Of a stretch of 64,000 nucleotides of DNA, positions 53,124-63,330 are shown one piece after another. The stretch spans positions 1 through 64,000 of the forward strand of contig NZ_FNBD01000009.1 in the NCBI RefSeq assembly GCF_900102165.1, in the 5' to 3' direction. Positions within the stretch are counted from its first letter, which is position 1, and every line of letters starts with the position of its first letter. A program made the position numbers and the translations under genes. The notes under the pieces are model-generated. The model saw nothing but the letters and a program-made list of their open reading frames with translations, did no database searches and had not been told where the DNA came from. This DNA is from Cellulophaga baltica. Its GTDB lineage: Bacteria; Bacteroidota; Bacteroidia; Flavobacteriales; Flavobacteriaceae.

Positions 53124-55898
53124 ATGAGCATTTATAAAGATTACCTGAAGCAGATAGAAGAACGAAAAGAAAAAGGACTTCATCCGCAGCCAATTGATGG
53201 TGCTGAATTGCTAAGTAAAATCATTGAGCAAATTAAAGACTTAGATCATGAGTACAGAGAAGATTCTCTTAACTTTTTTATCTATAACGTTTTACCTGGT
53301 ACTACAAGTGCTGCTGGTGTTAAAGCAAAATTTTTAAAGGAAATTATTCTTGGTGAATCAGTAGTGAAAGAAATCACACCTGCTTTTGCTTTTGAACAAT
53401 TATCTCACATGAAGGGTGGGCCTTCGGTAGCCGTTTTATTAGATGTAGCTTTAGGTTCTGATGTGGCATTGGCAAAACAAGCCGCTGAGGTGTTAAAAAC
53501 ACAGGTTTTCCTTTATGAGGCTGATACTGCTCGCTTAGAAGAAGCTTTAAATAACGGTAGTGCAATTGCGAAAGATATTATAGAAAGCTATGCCAGAGCA
53601 GAGTTTTTTACAAAGCTTCCTGAAATTGAAGAAGAAATACAAGTAGTTACTTATATAGCTGGTGTTGGTGATATTTCAACAGATTTATTATCTCCAGGGG
53701 GTGATGCACACTCAAGATCAGATCGTGAGTTGCATGGTCAATGTATGTTTGAGCATAACAAAGACATGCAAAATGAATTATTGGCTTTGAAGGAACAACA
53801 TCCAGATAAGCGTGTAATGCTAATTGCAGAAAAAGGAACAATGGGAGTTGGTTCTTCGAGAATGTCTGGTGTGAATAACGTAGCGCTATGGACAGGTGTT
53901 CCTTTTAGTAAATATGTGCCATTTATCAATTTTGCGCCAGTAATTGCAGGTACCAATGGTATTGCTCCAATTTTCTTGACGACAGTTGGTGTAACTGGTG
54001 GTATTGGTTTAGATCTTAAAAACTGGGTAAAGCAAAAAGATGCTGATGGCAATACAATTGTTGATGCAGATGGTGAACCAATTTTAAAGCAAATGTATTC
54101 TGTTGCAACTGGTACGGTGCTTACGATTAATACTAAAGAGAAAAAATTATACCACGATAAAGTAGAATTGAAAGATATCTCAGCAGCATTTACTCCACAA
54201 AAAATGGAGTTCATGAAGGCAGGTGGATCTTACGCAGTTGTTTTCGGTAAAAAATTACAAACTTTTGCTTCTAAAGTACTCGGTGTAGATGTTGTGCCTG
54301 TATATGCACCATCAAAAGAAATCACTATTGAAGGTCAGGGTTTAACAGCGGTAGAAAAAATATTTAATAGAAATGCAGTAGGTACATCAGGTGCAACGTT
54401 GCACGCTGGTTCTTATGTACGTGCAGAAGTAAATATAGTAGGTTCTCAAGATACTACAGGTTTAATGACTTCTCAAGAATTAGAGATGATGGCCGCAACG
54501 GTTATTTCTCCAATTGTTGATGGGGCGTATCAATCTGGCTGTCATACAGCATCGGTTTGGGATGATAAGTCTAAGGCTAACATTCCAAGATTAATGAGCT
54601 TTATGAATGACTTTGGTTTAATTACTGGTCGTGATCCGAAAGGAAAGTACTTTCCTATGACGGATGTTATTCATAAAGTATTAAACGATATTACTGTTGG
54701 AGACTGGGACATCATTATTGGTGGAGATTCGCATACACGTATGTCTAAAGGTGTTGCTTTTGGAGCAGATTCAGGAACTGTTGCATTAGCACTTGCTACA
54801 GGTGAGGCTTCAATGCCAATACCTGAGTCAGTAAAAGTAACTTTTAAAGGGCAAATGAAATCTTATATGGATTTCCGTGATGTGGTACACGCAACACAGT
54901 CTCAAATGTTAAAGCAATTTGGTGGTGAAAATGTATTCCAAGGTCGCGTTATCGAAGTACACATTGGAACACTTACTGCAGATGAAGCTTTTACATTTAC
55001 AGATTGGACAGCAGAGATGAAAGCAAAAGCTTCTATCTGTATTTCAGAAGACGAAACATTAATTGAGTCTTTAGAGATTGCAAAAGGTCGTATCCAAATC
55101 ATGATTGATAAAGGAATGGACAATGCTAAGGGAGTACTTAAAGGTTTAGTTAATAAAGCAGAAACTAGAATTACAGAACTTAAAACTGGTATAAAGCCTT
55201 CTTTAAGACCAGATGCAAATGCTAAATATCATGCAGAAGTTGTTATTGATTTAGATGAGATAGCAGAACCAATGATTGCAGATCCAGACGTAAATAACGA
55301 TGATGTTTCTAAACGTTATACACATGATAACATTAGACCATTATCTTACTATGGAGGTGTTAAGAAAGTTGATTTAGGTTTCGTAGGTTCTTGTATGGTT
55401 CACAAAGGTGATATGAAAATATTAGCTCAAATGTTGAAAAATGTTGAAGCTCAAAAAGGTAAAGTTGAATTTAAAGCTCCGTTAGTAGTAGCTCCACCAA
55501 CTTATAATATTGTTGATGAGTTAAAAGCAGAAGGAGATTGGGATGTTCTAGTAAAATATTCAGGTTTCGAGTTTGACGATAACGCACCAAAAGGATTGGC
55601 ACGTACTAAATATGAAAACATGTTGTATTTAGAGCGTCCTGGATGTAACCTATGTATGGGGAATCAGGAGAAGGCAGAGCCCGGAGATACGGTTATGGCA
55701 ACATCAACACGTTTATTCCAAGGTAGAGTTGTAAAAGATACTGGCGAGAAGAAAGGGGAGTCTTTATTGTCTTCTACACCAGTAGTTGTTTTATCTACAA
55801 TTTTAGGTAGAACGCCAACTATGGCAGAATATGAAGCAGCTGTAGATGGTATTGTATTGACGAAGTTTAAACCTTCAACAAAACAATTGGTTAAATAG
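53124..55898 (+). CDS. acnB: bifunctional aconitate hydratase 2 / 2-methylisocitrate dehydratase
   Basis: 924 residues, AcnB-type. N-terminal HEAT-like domain (about 1-160), swivelling domain 4 before the core, and Fe-S core with cysteines in GSCMVHKGDM and CNLCMGNQEKAEP. It interconverts citrate and isocitrate in the TCA cycle, and some members act on 2-methylisocitrate. It is slightly longer than E. coli AcnB because of inserts near GVTGGIGLDLKNWV. A strong terminator separates it from the second aconitase. Confidence 0.95.
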   Translation: MSIYKDYLKQIEERKEKGLHPQPIDGAELLSKIIEQIKDLDHEYREDSLNFFIYNVLPGTTSAAGVKAKFLKEIILGESVVKEITPAFAFEQLSHMKGGPSVAVLLDVALGSDVALAKQAAEVLKTQVFLYEADTARLEEALNNGSAIAKDIIESYARAEFFTKLPEIEEEIQVVTYIAGVGDISTDLLSPGGDAHSRSDRELHGQCMFEHNKDMQNELLALKEQHPDKRVMLIAEKGTMGVGSSRMSGVNNVALWTGVPFSKYVPFINFAPVIAGTNGIAPIFLTTVGVTGGIGLDLKNWVKQKDADGNTIVDADGEPILKQMYSVATGTVLTINTKEKKLYHDKVELKDISAAFTPQKMEFMKAGGSYAVVFGKKLQTFASKVLGVDVVPVYAPSKEITIEGQGLTAVEKIFNRNAVGTSGATLHAGSYVRAEVNIVGSQDTTGLMTSQELEMMAATVISPIVDGAYQSGCHTASVWDDKSKANIPRLMSFMNDFGLITGRDPKGKYFPMTDVIHKVLNDITVGDWDIIIGGDSHTRMSKGVAFGADSGTVALALATGEASMPIPESVKVTFKGQMKSYMDFRDVVHATQSQMLKQFGGENVFQGRVIEVHIGTLTADEAFTFTDWTAEMKAKASICISEDETLIESLEIAKGRIQIMIDKGMDNAKGVLKGLVNKAETRITELKTGIKPSLRPDANAKYHAEVVIDLDEIAEPMIADPDVNNDDVSKRYTHDNIRPLSYYGGVKKVDLGFVGSCMVHKGDMKILAQMLKNVEAQKGKVEFKAPLVVAPPTYNIVDELKAEGDWDVLVKYSGFEFDDNAPKGLARTKYENMLYLERPGCNLCMGNQEKAEPGDTVMATSTRLFQGRVVKDTGEKKGESLLSSTPVVVLSTILGRTPTMAEYEAAVDGIVLTKFKPSTKQLVK

Positions 55899-55922
55899 TA
55901 GTTACATAACTATAAATTATAG

Positions 55923-55953
55923 AAAAGCCTGAGTCGTAGACTCAGGCTTTTTT
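55923..55953 (+). terminator. acnB terminator
   Basis: AAAAGCCTGAGTC-GTA-GACTCAGGCTTTTTT, a 13-bp perfect stem with T run. Confidence 0.9.
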
Positions 55954-56140
55954 GTGTGTCATTCATTTATGCTATTGAGTCTTTTTAAAAAGTATTGTTT
56001 CTTTAGTATTGGACTTGTTTTATAAGGAAGTGAATCCTTTTTTATAATCATTCTATATTTAAATTACTTTTCTGTAGTCTTTCTATATTTTGTATCTTAG
56101 TAAGACTAAAATTAGTACTAAAAAAATATATATAAATCTT

Positions 56141-58414
56141 ATGGCATTTGATATAGATATGATAAAAGATGTGTATTCTAATATGTCTGATCGTGTGAAT
56201 AAAGCACGTGAAGTTGTTGGAAAACCATTGACACTTTCTGAGAAAATTTTATACTCCCACCTTTGGGATGGTACTCCTTCTAAGGCTTTTGTTAGAGGAA
56301 AAGATTATGTTGATTTTGCACCTGATCGTATAGCTTGTCAAGATGCAACAGCACAAATGGCGCTATTGCAATTCATGCAAGCTGGTAAGCCGAAAGTTGC
56401 AGTACCCACTACAGTACATTGTGATCACTTAATTCAAGCAAAAAGTGGAGCAGCGGCAGATTTAAAATCGGCAAATAATACAAGTGCAGAAGTTTTTAAT
56501 TTCTTAGAATCTGTTTCTAATAAATATGGTATTGGTTTCTGGAAACCAGGAGCTGGTATTATTCACCAAGTAGTTTTAGAAAATTATGCTTTTCCAGGAG
56601 GTATGATGATTGGTACCGATTCTCACACCGTAAATGCTGGTGGTTTGGGTATGGTGGCTATTGGAGTAGGTGGTGCTGATGCTGTAGATGTTATGGCAGG
56701 AATGGCATGGGAGCTTAAATTTCCAAAATTAATAGGAGTTAAGTTAACTGGAACAATTTCTGGTTGGACTGCGCCTAAAGATGTAATCCTTAAAGTTGCT
56801 GAAATTCTTACCGTAAAAGGAGGAACAGGAGCAATTGTAGAGTATTTTGGTTCTGGTGCTACGTCTTTATCTTGTACAGGTAAAGGAACAATTTGTAATA
56901 TGGGTGCAGAGATAGGAGCAACTACCTCTACATTTGGTTATGATGATTCTATGGAGCGCTATTTAAGAGCTACAGATAGAGCAGATATTGCAGATGCTGC
57001 AAATGAAGTTAGAGAACATTTAACAGCAGATGCTGATGTATATGCAAACCCAGAACAATACTTTGATGAGGTTATTGAAATAAACTTATCAGAATTAACG
57101 CCATTATTAAACGGACCTTTTACGCCAGATTTATCTACTAAAGTAGGTAGTGACATGACTGAGAAAGCTACAGAAAATGAATGGCCTTTAGCTGTAGAGT
57201 GGGGATTAATTGGTTCTTGTACCAACTCTTCTTATGAAGATTTATCTAGAGCTTCTTCTATTGCGCAACAAGCCATTGATAAAGGATTAAAAATGAAATC
57301 AGAATTAGGGATTAATCCAGGTTCTGAGCAAGTTCGTTTTACTGCAGCAAGGGATGGCATTTTACAAGTATTTGAGAACTTAAATGCAAAAATATTTACC
57401 AATGCTTGTGGTCCTTGTATAGGGCAATGGGCTAGATATAGTGATCCTAAAAACGCTCCAAAAAATAGTATTGTGCACTCTTTCAATAGAAACTTTGCAA
57501 AACGTGCAGATGGAAACCCTAATACACATGCTTTTGTAGCTTCTCCAGAAATAACAGCTGCAATTGCTATTGCGGGTAGATTAGATTTTAATCCAATGAC
57601 GGATAAATTAATCAACGAGAATGGCGAAGAAGTGATGTTTGATGAGCCAACAGGATGGGAATTACCTCCTAAAGGTTTTGAAGTAGAAGATGCTGGGTAT
57701 TTAGCTCCAGATGAAGACGGTTCTGGTGTTGTTGTAAAAGTAGCAACAGATTCTGAAAGACTACAATTATTAGAGCCTTTTACTCCTATCAAAGATAAAA
57801 ACTTAATGGGTGTTAAATTATTAATCAAAGCTTTTGGTAAATGTACTACGGATCATATTTCTATGGCTGGTCCTTGGTTACGCTTCCGTGGGCATTTAGA
57901 TAATATTTCAAACAACTGTTTAATAGGTGCGGTCAATGCGTTTGGTCACAAAACTAATTTTGTTAAGAACCAATTAACGGGTGAGTTTGGTGGTGTTCCA
58001 GATACAGCACGTGCTTATAAAGCTGCTGGCGTTAGAAGTATTGTGGTAGGTGATCATAACTATGGAGAAGGTTCTTCTCGTGAGCATGCTGCCATGGAGC
58101 CTAGACATTTAGGTGTAGCTGCTGTCTTAGTAAAATCTTTTGCGCGTATTCATGAAACAAACCTTAAAAAGCAAGGGATGTTAGGTCTTACTTTCGCAAC
58201 CGAAAGTGATTATGACTTAATACAAGAAGACGATACATTCAATTTTATTGATATTGCGGAGTTTGCTCCAGACAAACAATTAACAATTGAAGTGGTTCAC
58301 GCAGATGGAAGTAAGGATGTAATTAAAGCTAATCATACTTATAATCAGCCTCAAATAGACTGGTATAGAGAGGGTTCTGCTTTAAATGTGATCAAAAAAG
58401 AGAACGCTGCTTAG
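56141..58414 (+). CDS. aconitate hydratase, mitochondrial-type
   Basis: 757 residues from the ATG at 56141; the longer frame upstream has no RBS or homologous extension. The sequence is of the mitochondrial aconitase type, with Fe-S ligands [10 protein letters not shown] and [10 protein letters not shown] and active-site [13 protein letters not shown]. Domain order is swivel last, unlike AcnB. Same reaction as the upstream acnB product. It has its own terminator, so the two genes are independent. Confidence 0.95.
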   Translation: MAFDIDMIKDVYSNMSDRVNKAREVVGKPLTLSEKILYSHLWDGTPSKAFVRGKDYVDFAPDRIACQDATAQMALLQFMQAGKPKVAVPTTVHCDHLIQAKSGAAADLKSANNTSAEVFNFLESVSNKYGIGFWKPGAGIIHQVVLENYAFPGGMMIGTDSHTVNAGGLGMVAIGVGGADAVDVMAGMAWELKFPKLIGVKLTGTISGWTAPKDVILKVAEILTVKGGTGAIVEYFGSGATSLSCTGKGTICNMGAEIGATTSTFGYDDSMERYLRATDRADIADAANEVREHLTADADVYANPEQYFDEVIEINLSELTPLLNGPFTPDLSTKVGSDMTEKATENEWPLAVEWGLIGSCTNSSYEDLSRASSIAQQAIDKGLKMKSELGINPGSEQVRFTAARDGILQVFENLNAKIFTNACGPCIGQWARYSDPKNAPKNSIVHSFNRNFAKRADGNPNTHAFVASPEITAAIAIAGRLDFNPMTDKLINENGEEVMFDEPTGWELPPKGFEVEDAGYLAPDEDGSGVVVKVATDSERLQLLEPFTPIKDKNLMGVKLLIKAFGKCTTDHISMAGPWLRFRGHLDNISNNCLIGAVNAFGHKTNFVKNQLTGEFGGVPDTARAYKAAGVRSIVVGDHNYGEGSSREHAAMEPRHLGVAAVLVKSFARIHETNLKKQGMLGLTFATESDYDLIQEDDTFNFIDIAEFAPDKQLTIEVVHADGSKDVIKANHTYNQPQIDWYREGSALNVIKKENAA

Positions 58415-58465
58415 TCAAAAGAACCTATTAAATTTAAGTTAAAAATTAATTAATATTAATTGAAC

Positions 58466-58495
58466 AAAACTCCTGATATTTATCAGGAGTTTTTT
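58466..58495 (+). terminator. terminator of the second aconitase
   Basis: AAAACTCCTGATA-TT-TATCAGGAGTTTTTT, a 13-bp perfect stem. Confidence 0.9.
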
Positions 58496-58519
58496 AGTTT
58501 TGAGGAAACGTAAATTCGA

Positions 58520-59080
58520 ATGAAAATTACTAAGAAAACTGTATTAAATATTTTATTATTTGCTTTTATTCTTTCATTTTTTGTGACTCCACTAGGAGAT
58601 TATAGTAAAGTATTATTAAATAAAGTTTTCTCGTTTAGCCCTTCTGTTACCGAGGAATCCGATAGAAATAAGATTACAGATTACGATTGGAGACTTAAGG
58701 ATGAAAACTGGAATTTTTTCAATTTTAAGCGATCAAAAGGTAAAGTCGTATTTGTAAATTTCTTTGCATCATGGGTGCTTCCTTGTGAAGCGGAACTGCA
58801 AAGTATTCAAGCTTTATACGATAAATACCAGGACAAAGTAGATTTCTATATTATTTCTGATGAAGAAAGAGAACCTGTAGAAACCTTTATGGCAGAACAT
58901 AATCTTACTTTTCCTGTGACTTATTTATTTATAGGAGAGAAAATGCCTTTAAAAGATATTAAAGCTCCAACATCTTATTTAATTGATAAGGAAGGTAATA
59001 TTGTAATTCATAAAGAAGGAATTGCCGATTGGGATAATTCTAAGATTTATGATTTAATAGATCGACTTCTAACCAAATAA
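58520..59080 (+). CDS. TlpA-like thioredoxin-fold protein lacking the first active-site Cys
   Basis: 186 residues, N-terminal membrane anchor (about 8-26). Thioredoxin-fold strand VVFVNFFASWVLPC: the CxxC motif reads V86-L-P-C89, keeping only the second cysteine. It is a tandem paralogue of the next gene (same PLG after the anchor, same spacing to the active site) and overlaps it by one base. Without both cysteines it cannot do ordinary dithiol exchange; it may be a decoy, a docking partner or a peroxiredoxin-like variant. Confidence 0.87.
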   Translation: MKITKKTVLNILLFAFILSFFVTPLGDYSKVLLNKVFSFSPSVTEESDRNKITDYDWRLKDENWNFFNFKRSKGKVVFVNFFASWVLPCEAELQSIQALYDKYQDKVDFYIISDEEREPVETFMAEHNLTFPVTYLFIGEKMPLKDIKAPTSYLIDKEGNIVIHKEGIADWDNSKIYDLIDRLLTK

Positions 59081-59646
59081 TGAAATTTAATAGAGAGAAA
59101 ATTGTCAACCTTGTTTTGCTTATTGCAGCAGGGATTGTATTGTTTACTCCTTTGGGTTTCCCCGTGAAAGTTTTTGTAAATAAACTTATTTCTTTTGCTC
59201 CTTCTGAGGTAGCTGAGGAAAAACGGTTCATCTTAAAAGATTACCACTGGAACTTAATTGCTCCGGAAAATAAATCTGTAAATTTCCAAGAGTTTCAGAA
59301 TCAAGTTGTGGTGGTGAACTTCTGGGCTACTTGGTGTCCGCCGTGTGTTGCCGAAATTCCCGATTTTCAAGCTTTATATGATGATTACGGAACTGAGGTA
59401 GTATTTCTCTTTGTTACCAATGAAGATGCAACTGTAGTAAATACTTTTATGCATAAGAAAGGCTATACTTTGCCTGTTTATTATTCTCAAAATGCGCCTC
59501 CGTCCTTATTGCAATCTTCGGCCATACCTGCAACATTTGTAATCGGTAAATCAGGAGAGATTGTCATTGATAAAACGGGTGCTGCAGATTGGAATAGTGA
59601 AAGCACAAGAGCACTACTAGACCGTTTGTTATTAAATAAAGTATAA
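59080..59646 (+). CDS. TlpA-family thiol:disulfide oxidoreductase, membrane-anchored
   Basis: 188 residues. N-terminal anchor (about 8-25), then a TlpA/ResA-like thioredoxin fold with the intact CPPC (C86-C89, FWATWCPPCVAE) and cis-Pro region SAIPATFVIGK. It reduces disulfides on the outer face of the cytoplasmic membrane, for example in cytochrome maturation. Start codon overlaps the stop of the paralogue (TAATG). Ends three bases before the convergent crtZ gene. Confidence 0.92.
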   Translation: MKFNREKIVNLVLLIAAGIVLFTPLGFPVKVFVNKLISFAPSEVAEEKRFILKDYHWNLIAPENKSVNFQEFQNQVVVVNFWATWCPPCVAEIPDFQALYDDYGTEVVFLFVTNEDATVVNTFMHKKGYTLPVYYSQNAPPSLLQSSAIPATFVIGKSGEIVIDKTGAADWNSESTRALLDRLLLNKV

Positions 59647-59649
59647 AGC

Positions 59650-60099
59650 TTACTTTTTAAAATATTTAAACGGAACAAATAACATTCCGAAACATTCCCC
59701 GTCTTCTTTTCCAGTATGTTTATGGTGCATTTTATGCGCTCTACGTACGCCTTTTGCATACCTATTATTAGCGTTCCTAAACAACTTAAAACGTTGGTGG
59801 ATGAAGATGTCGTGAACCAAGAAATATGCTGCCCCATATACCATAATTCCAAAGCCAATAGGTAGGCCATACCAAAACCAAGTTTTTACTCCGGCTAAAA
59901 TAAAAGACATGCTTACAACCGCATAAATGATGAAAAATGCATCGTTGCGTTCAAACCAAGAATCATGGTCTTTATGGTGATGGTCACTATGTAATACCCA
60001 TAAGAAACCATGCATGATGTACTTATGGCTAAACCAAGCCATGAATTCCATAAATGCAAATGTGCTGATAAATATAAGTATCCAGATAAGCGTATTCAT
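59650..60099 (-). CDS. crtZ: beta-carotene hydroxylase
   Basis: 149 residues with four hydrophobic helices. Di-iron histidine boxes: HKYIMHG, HSDHHHKDHD, FLVHDIFIHQR and RAHKMHHKHTG. CrtZ adds hydroxyl groups to the beta-ionone rings of beta-carotene, giving zeaxanthin. Last gene of the leftward crt operon, two bases from crtB. The substrate requires a lycopene cyclase that is not in this window. Confidence 0.94.
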   Translation of the reverse strand: MNTLIWILIFISTFAFMEFMAWFSHKYIMHGFLWVLHSDHHHKDHDSWFERNDAFFIIYAVVSMSFILAGVKTWFWYGLPIGFGIMVYGAAYFLVHDIFIHQRFKLFRNANNRYAKGVRRAHKMHHKHTGKEDGECFGMLFVPFKYFKK

Positions 60100-60101
60100 T
60101 G

Positions 60102-60941
60102 TTAAACTAAATTAAGTTTGTAATTTACATATGATTTTGCAAGAAGTCCAAATTTTTCATAATTAGGAACCCTAATTCTTGCATTTTGTATTTCTAATGG
60201 GGGCGTTTTTTGTAGTTTACTAAGCAATCTAGAGTAATATTTGTAAGCAGTATACACACCAAATTTTGCCGTATGTGGTAATCGTTCAATTCCTTCATAT
60301 CCTAATTGAAAATCGGCCTTTATTTCATCTACAATTCTTTTTTTAGAAACTTCATCTAGTTGTTTTAGATTTGTATTAGGGAAATACGTTCTGTTTAAAT
60401 CTTCAAAGTCATCCTTTAAATCACGCAAAAAATTTACTTTTTGAAAAGCAGATCCCAATGCCATTGCAGACGTTTTTAAAGAATCATAACTTTCTTGATC
60501 TCCTTGAACAAAAACCTTTAAACACATTAGACCTACTACATCTGCAGAGCCATAGATATATTCCTTGTATTCCGCATCTGTTTTATAAACTGTTTTATAA
60601 AGATCCATACGCATGCTTTTTATGAAAGAGTCTACCAAGTGATAGGGAATTTTATACGCATGGTAGGTGTGCTGAAAAGAATTTAAAATGGGGTTGAGGC
60701 TTATTTTGTGCTCTAGGGCGTCTTTTAGATCATTCTCAAACTTATCAAAAAGCAGCTCTTTATCATAGTCGTGAAACGTATCTACAATTTCATCTGCAAA
60801 ACGAACAAAACCATAAATGTTATAGATATCTCCCCGAATGGAAGAGTGTAGCATTTTTGTTGCTAAAGAGAAGGATGTACTGTATGATTCTGTAACCGTT
60901 TTGCTGCAGCTATAAGAAACTTGGTCGAAAATACTTTTCAT
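60102..60941 (-). CDS. crtB: phytoene synthase
   Basis: Condenses two geranylgeranyl diphosphates into phytoene, the first committed carotenoid step. 279 residues. The two Asp-rich motifs are DEIVDTFHDYD (near 50) and FLRDLKDDFEDLNRTYFP (about 170-190). Squalene/phytoene synthase fold. Four bases after crtI. Confidence 0.95.
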   Translation of the reverse strand: MKSIFDQVSYSCSKTVTESYSTSFSLATKMLHSSIRGDIYNIYGFVRFADEIVDTFHDYDKELLFDKFENDLKDALEHKISLNPILNSFQHTYHAYKIPYHLVDSFIKSMRMDLYKTVYKTDAEYKEYIYGSADVVGLMCLKVFVQGDQESYDSLKTSAMALGSAFQKVNFLRDLKDDFEDLNRTYFPNTNLKQLDEVSKKRIVDEIKADFQLGYEGIERLPHTAKFGVYTAYKYYSRLLSKLQKTPPLEIQNARIRVPNYEKFGLLAKSYVNYKLNLV

Positions 60942-60945
60942 AGTT

Positions 60946-62406
60946 TTAGTTATTTGATTTGGTAATCAATTCAGCCACTAATTTCCCTGAGATTAATGCT
61001 GGCGGAACTCCTGGTCCTGGAACCGTAAGCTGTCCAGTGAAAAATAAATTTTTCACTTTTTTGCTTTTAAGATTGGGTCTTAAAAATGCGGTTTGAGTTA
61101 ATGTATTTGCTAAACCGTACGCATTCCCCTTGTAAGAGTTGTATTCTTCAATAAAATCATTCACACAAAAGGACTCTTTAAATATAATATTGTTTTTTAT
61201 CTTTTGATTTGTTTTTTCCTCAAATCTGTTAAGAATTAGATTAAAATACTCTTCTCTAATTTCTTCAGTATCTTTTAAATTTGGTGCAATAGGGACCAAG
61301 AAAAAACCAGTTTCATTTCCTTCTGGCGCCATGCTTTTATCTGTTACGGAAGGGAAATTTGCATAGAATAATGGGTTTTTAGGCCATTTAGGTTCATCAT
61401 AAATTTCTTCAGCATGCAATTCAAAATCAGTATCAAAAAATAAATTATGGTGTTCTATATTTTTAATACGTTTATCAAAGCCAACATAAAATAATAATGA
61501 TGATGGGGCAAATGTTTTTTTGCTCCAGTAGGCTTCTGTATATTGTCTGTGCTTTTCCGTTAATAAAGTTTCAGAATGATGATAATCTGCACCGCTCAAA
61601 ACAAAATCTGCTAAATGTGTTTCTCCGTTTACAATGATACCCGTAGTTTTTTTATTTTCTACCAGGATTTTAGTAGCGGAACTATTAGTTTCAATCTTGA
61701 CGCCTAATTCTTTGATCAAGCTTTCCATGGCCAAAATAATTTCATACATGCCTCCCTTTGGATGCCATGTTCCTAAGCCAAAATCGGCAAAATTCATAAA
61801 ACTATAGAATGAGGGGGTCTTGCTTGGCTTCGCTCCTAAGAACAATACAGGGAATTCTAAAGTAGAGATAAGTTTTTTGTTCTTAAATCTTTTGCGGACC
61901 TCGGAACTAATCGTTTTAAAAAATTGATCTACTCTGGTTATGGTTTCAGGAGTAACCAACTCTAAAGGCGAAAGTCCTGGTCGCAAAACTACTTTGTTGA
62001 TAGCGATATCATAGTTTTCTTGCGCAACCTTTATAAATTTTCTCAAGTGAATAGCGCTACCAGGCTCAATACGCTCAAACTCTTCACCTATTTTATCCAT
62101 GCAATCTCCAATGGTAATCACATCATCAGAGAAAAATATTTTATAGGCAGGGCTTAATTTATCTAATTGGTAATAGTCAGAAGTTTTTTTGCCGAAATCG
62201 TTAAAGAATTTATCGAAAATGTCTGGCATCCAGTACCAGCTAGGTCCCATATCAAAGGTAAAACCTTCCTTCTTTAGTTGACGTGCGCGGCCTCCAACGG
62301 TATTATTTTTTTCATAAATAGTTACGTCAAAACCCTCTTTTGCTAAATAGGCAGCAGCAGATAAAGAAGAAAACCCAGAGCCAATAATTATTACCTTTTT
62401 TTTCAT
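60946..62406 (-). CDS. crtI: phytoene desaturase (CrtI-type)
   Basis: Converts phytoene to lycopene or neurosporene by successive dehydrogenations. 486 residues. N-terminal FAD-binding Rossmann motif GSGFSSLSAAAYLAKEG with the downstream KNNTVGGRARQLKKEGFTFD, and C-terminal TVPGPGVPPALISGKLVAE, typical of CrtI. Starts 15 bases after the regulator stop, so all four genes form one transcript. Confidence 0.95.
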   Translation of the reverse strand: MKKKVIIIGSGFSSLSAAAYLAKEGFDVTIYEKNNTVGGRARQLKKEGFTFDMGPSWYWMPDIFDKFFNDFGKKTSDYYQLDKLSPAYKIFFSDDVITIGDCMDKIGEEFERIEPGSAIHLRKFIKVAQENYDIAINKVVLRPGLSPLELVTPETITRVDQFFKTISSEVRKRFKNKKLISTLEFPVLFLGAKPSKTPSFYSFMNFADFGLGTWHPKGGMYEIILAMESLIKELGVKIETNSSATKILVENKKTTGIIVNGETHLADFVLSGADYHHSETLLTEKHRQYTEAYWSKKTFAPSSLLFYVGFDKRIKNIEHHNLFFDTDFELHAEEIYDEPKWPKNPLFYANFPSVTDKSMAPEGNETGFFLVPIAPNLKDTEEIREEYFNLILNRFEEKTNQKIKNNIIFKESFCVNDFIEEYNSYKGNAYGLANTLTQTAFLRPNLKSKKVKNLFFTGQLTVPGPGVPPALISGKLVAELITKSNN

Positions 62407-62421
62407 GCAGTTTTTAAAATA

Positions 62422-63321
62422 TTACAACGCGCTAACTAGTTTTTCAATCGATTTAAATTTGTTCATATTTTCAGGAAGCATATCGGCTTGTATGTGTTGT
62501 ACTTGATGTCCTAAAATCCAAAACTTGTAATTATTCTCTATCCCTAGTTCTTGATTAAAATTTTCTAAATACTTACGCAGTTTCCCTTTGTTAGGTTCAA
62601 CAGTAAAATATGAGAGGAAATAAATATTGTCACAATAGCTCAATAAATCTTTTAAACATTCGATAGGTACCGTCTGGCCTAGGTAGATTGTTTTGTAGCC
62701 TCTCAAAGTTATTTCATAGTTTAGATACAGTAAGCCAATATCGTGTATTTCATTGTCTGGTAGGAAAAGCACAAAAGTTTTATCTGTTTTAGTGGGTTTA
62801 TCTACAAGAAGCTTTTCAGTATTTAAAATAATTTTTTGCTTAATTAAGTTGGTTATGAAATGCTCATGAGACGGACTCACGGCATTATTCTGCCATAGTA
62901 ATCCAAGTTCATTTAAAAGCGGAATAAAAGCCTCATAGAAAACATCTTTAAAGCTATTCTCTTTCAATAGACTGTTATAAGTGTTGTAAAATAAATTGGA
63001 GTCAAAATTTACCATGGCTATTTTAAATGAATTTATAGCATGGTTTTTTACTGTTTTTTTCTCAATAACTTCTTGGACAACAGTTGGGATGTCTGCTTCT
63101 GGTATTTGTGCAATTTTAGAAATCTTATGTCCATTATTATAGAGCAGTGTAATGTTTAAAAGCTTTTGCAAGCTCTTTAAACTATAGTTTCTGATATTGG
63201 TTGTGGTGCGTTCTGGTTCTAGTAAATTATATCTCTTTTCCCAAATACGAATGGTATGGGCTTTTATTCCAGATAAATTTTCCAAATCTCTTATACTGAA
63301 GTATTTTTTTACGTTGTTCAT
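62422..63321 (-). CDS. CarH-like MerR regulator with B12-binding photoreceptor domain
   Basis: 299 residues. MerR-type winged helix at 1-72 (FSIRDLENLSGIKAHTIRIWEKRY). Helical B12 cap region about 95-165 with W143-9x-E153-H154, then a Rossmann B12-binding domain with E191-x-H193-x-x-G196 (EIHDIG), the lower axial ligand motif. These are the defining residues of CarH/CarA-type adenosylcobalamin light sensors. In the dark CarH binds operators as a tetramer; light breaks it up. Located first in the carotenoid operon, directly over a perfect inverted repeat, so autoregulation and light induction are predicted. Confidence 0.9.
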   Translation of the reverse strand: MNNVKKYFSIRDLENLSGIKAHTIRIWEKRYNLLEPERTTTNIRNYSLKSLQKLLNITLLYNNGHKISKIAQIPEADIPTVVQEVIEKKTVKNHAINSFKIAMVNFDSNLFYNTYNSLLKENSFKDVFYEAFIPLLNELGLLWQNNAVSPSHEHFITNLIKQKIILNTEKLLVDKPTKTDKTFVLFLPDNEIHDIGLLYLNYEITLRGYKTIYLGQTVPIECLKDLLSYCDNIYFLSYFTVEPNKGKLRKYLENFNQELGIENNYKFWILGHQVQHIQADMLPENMNKFKSIEKLVSAL

Positions 63322-63330
63322 TTATTTTGA

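Noticed and set aside
53738-54214. 158-codon open frame opposite acnB
   Set aside because: It is fully antisense to a conserved enzyme, with no RBS, promoter or plausible domain: a frame shadow.
57232-57828. 198-codon open frame opposite the second aconitase
   Set aside because: Antisense shadow; Ser/Pro-rich composition without domain signature, and the opposite strand is strongly conserved.
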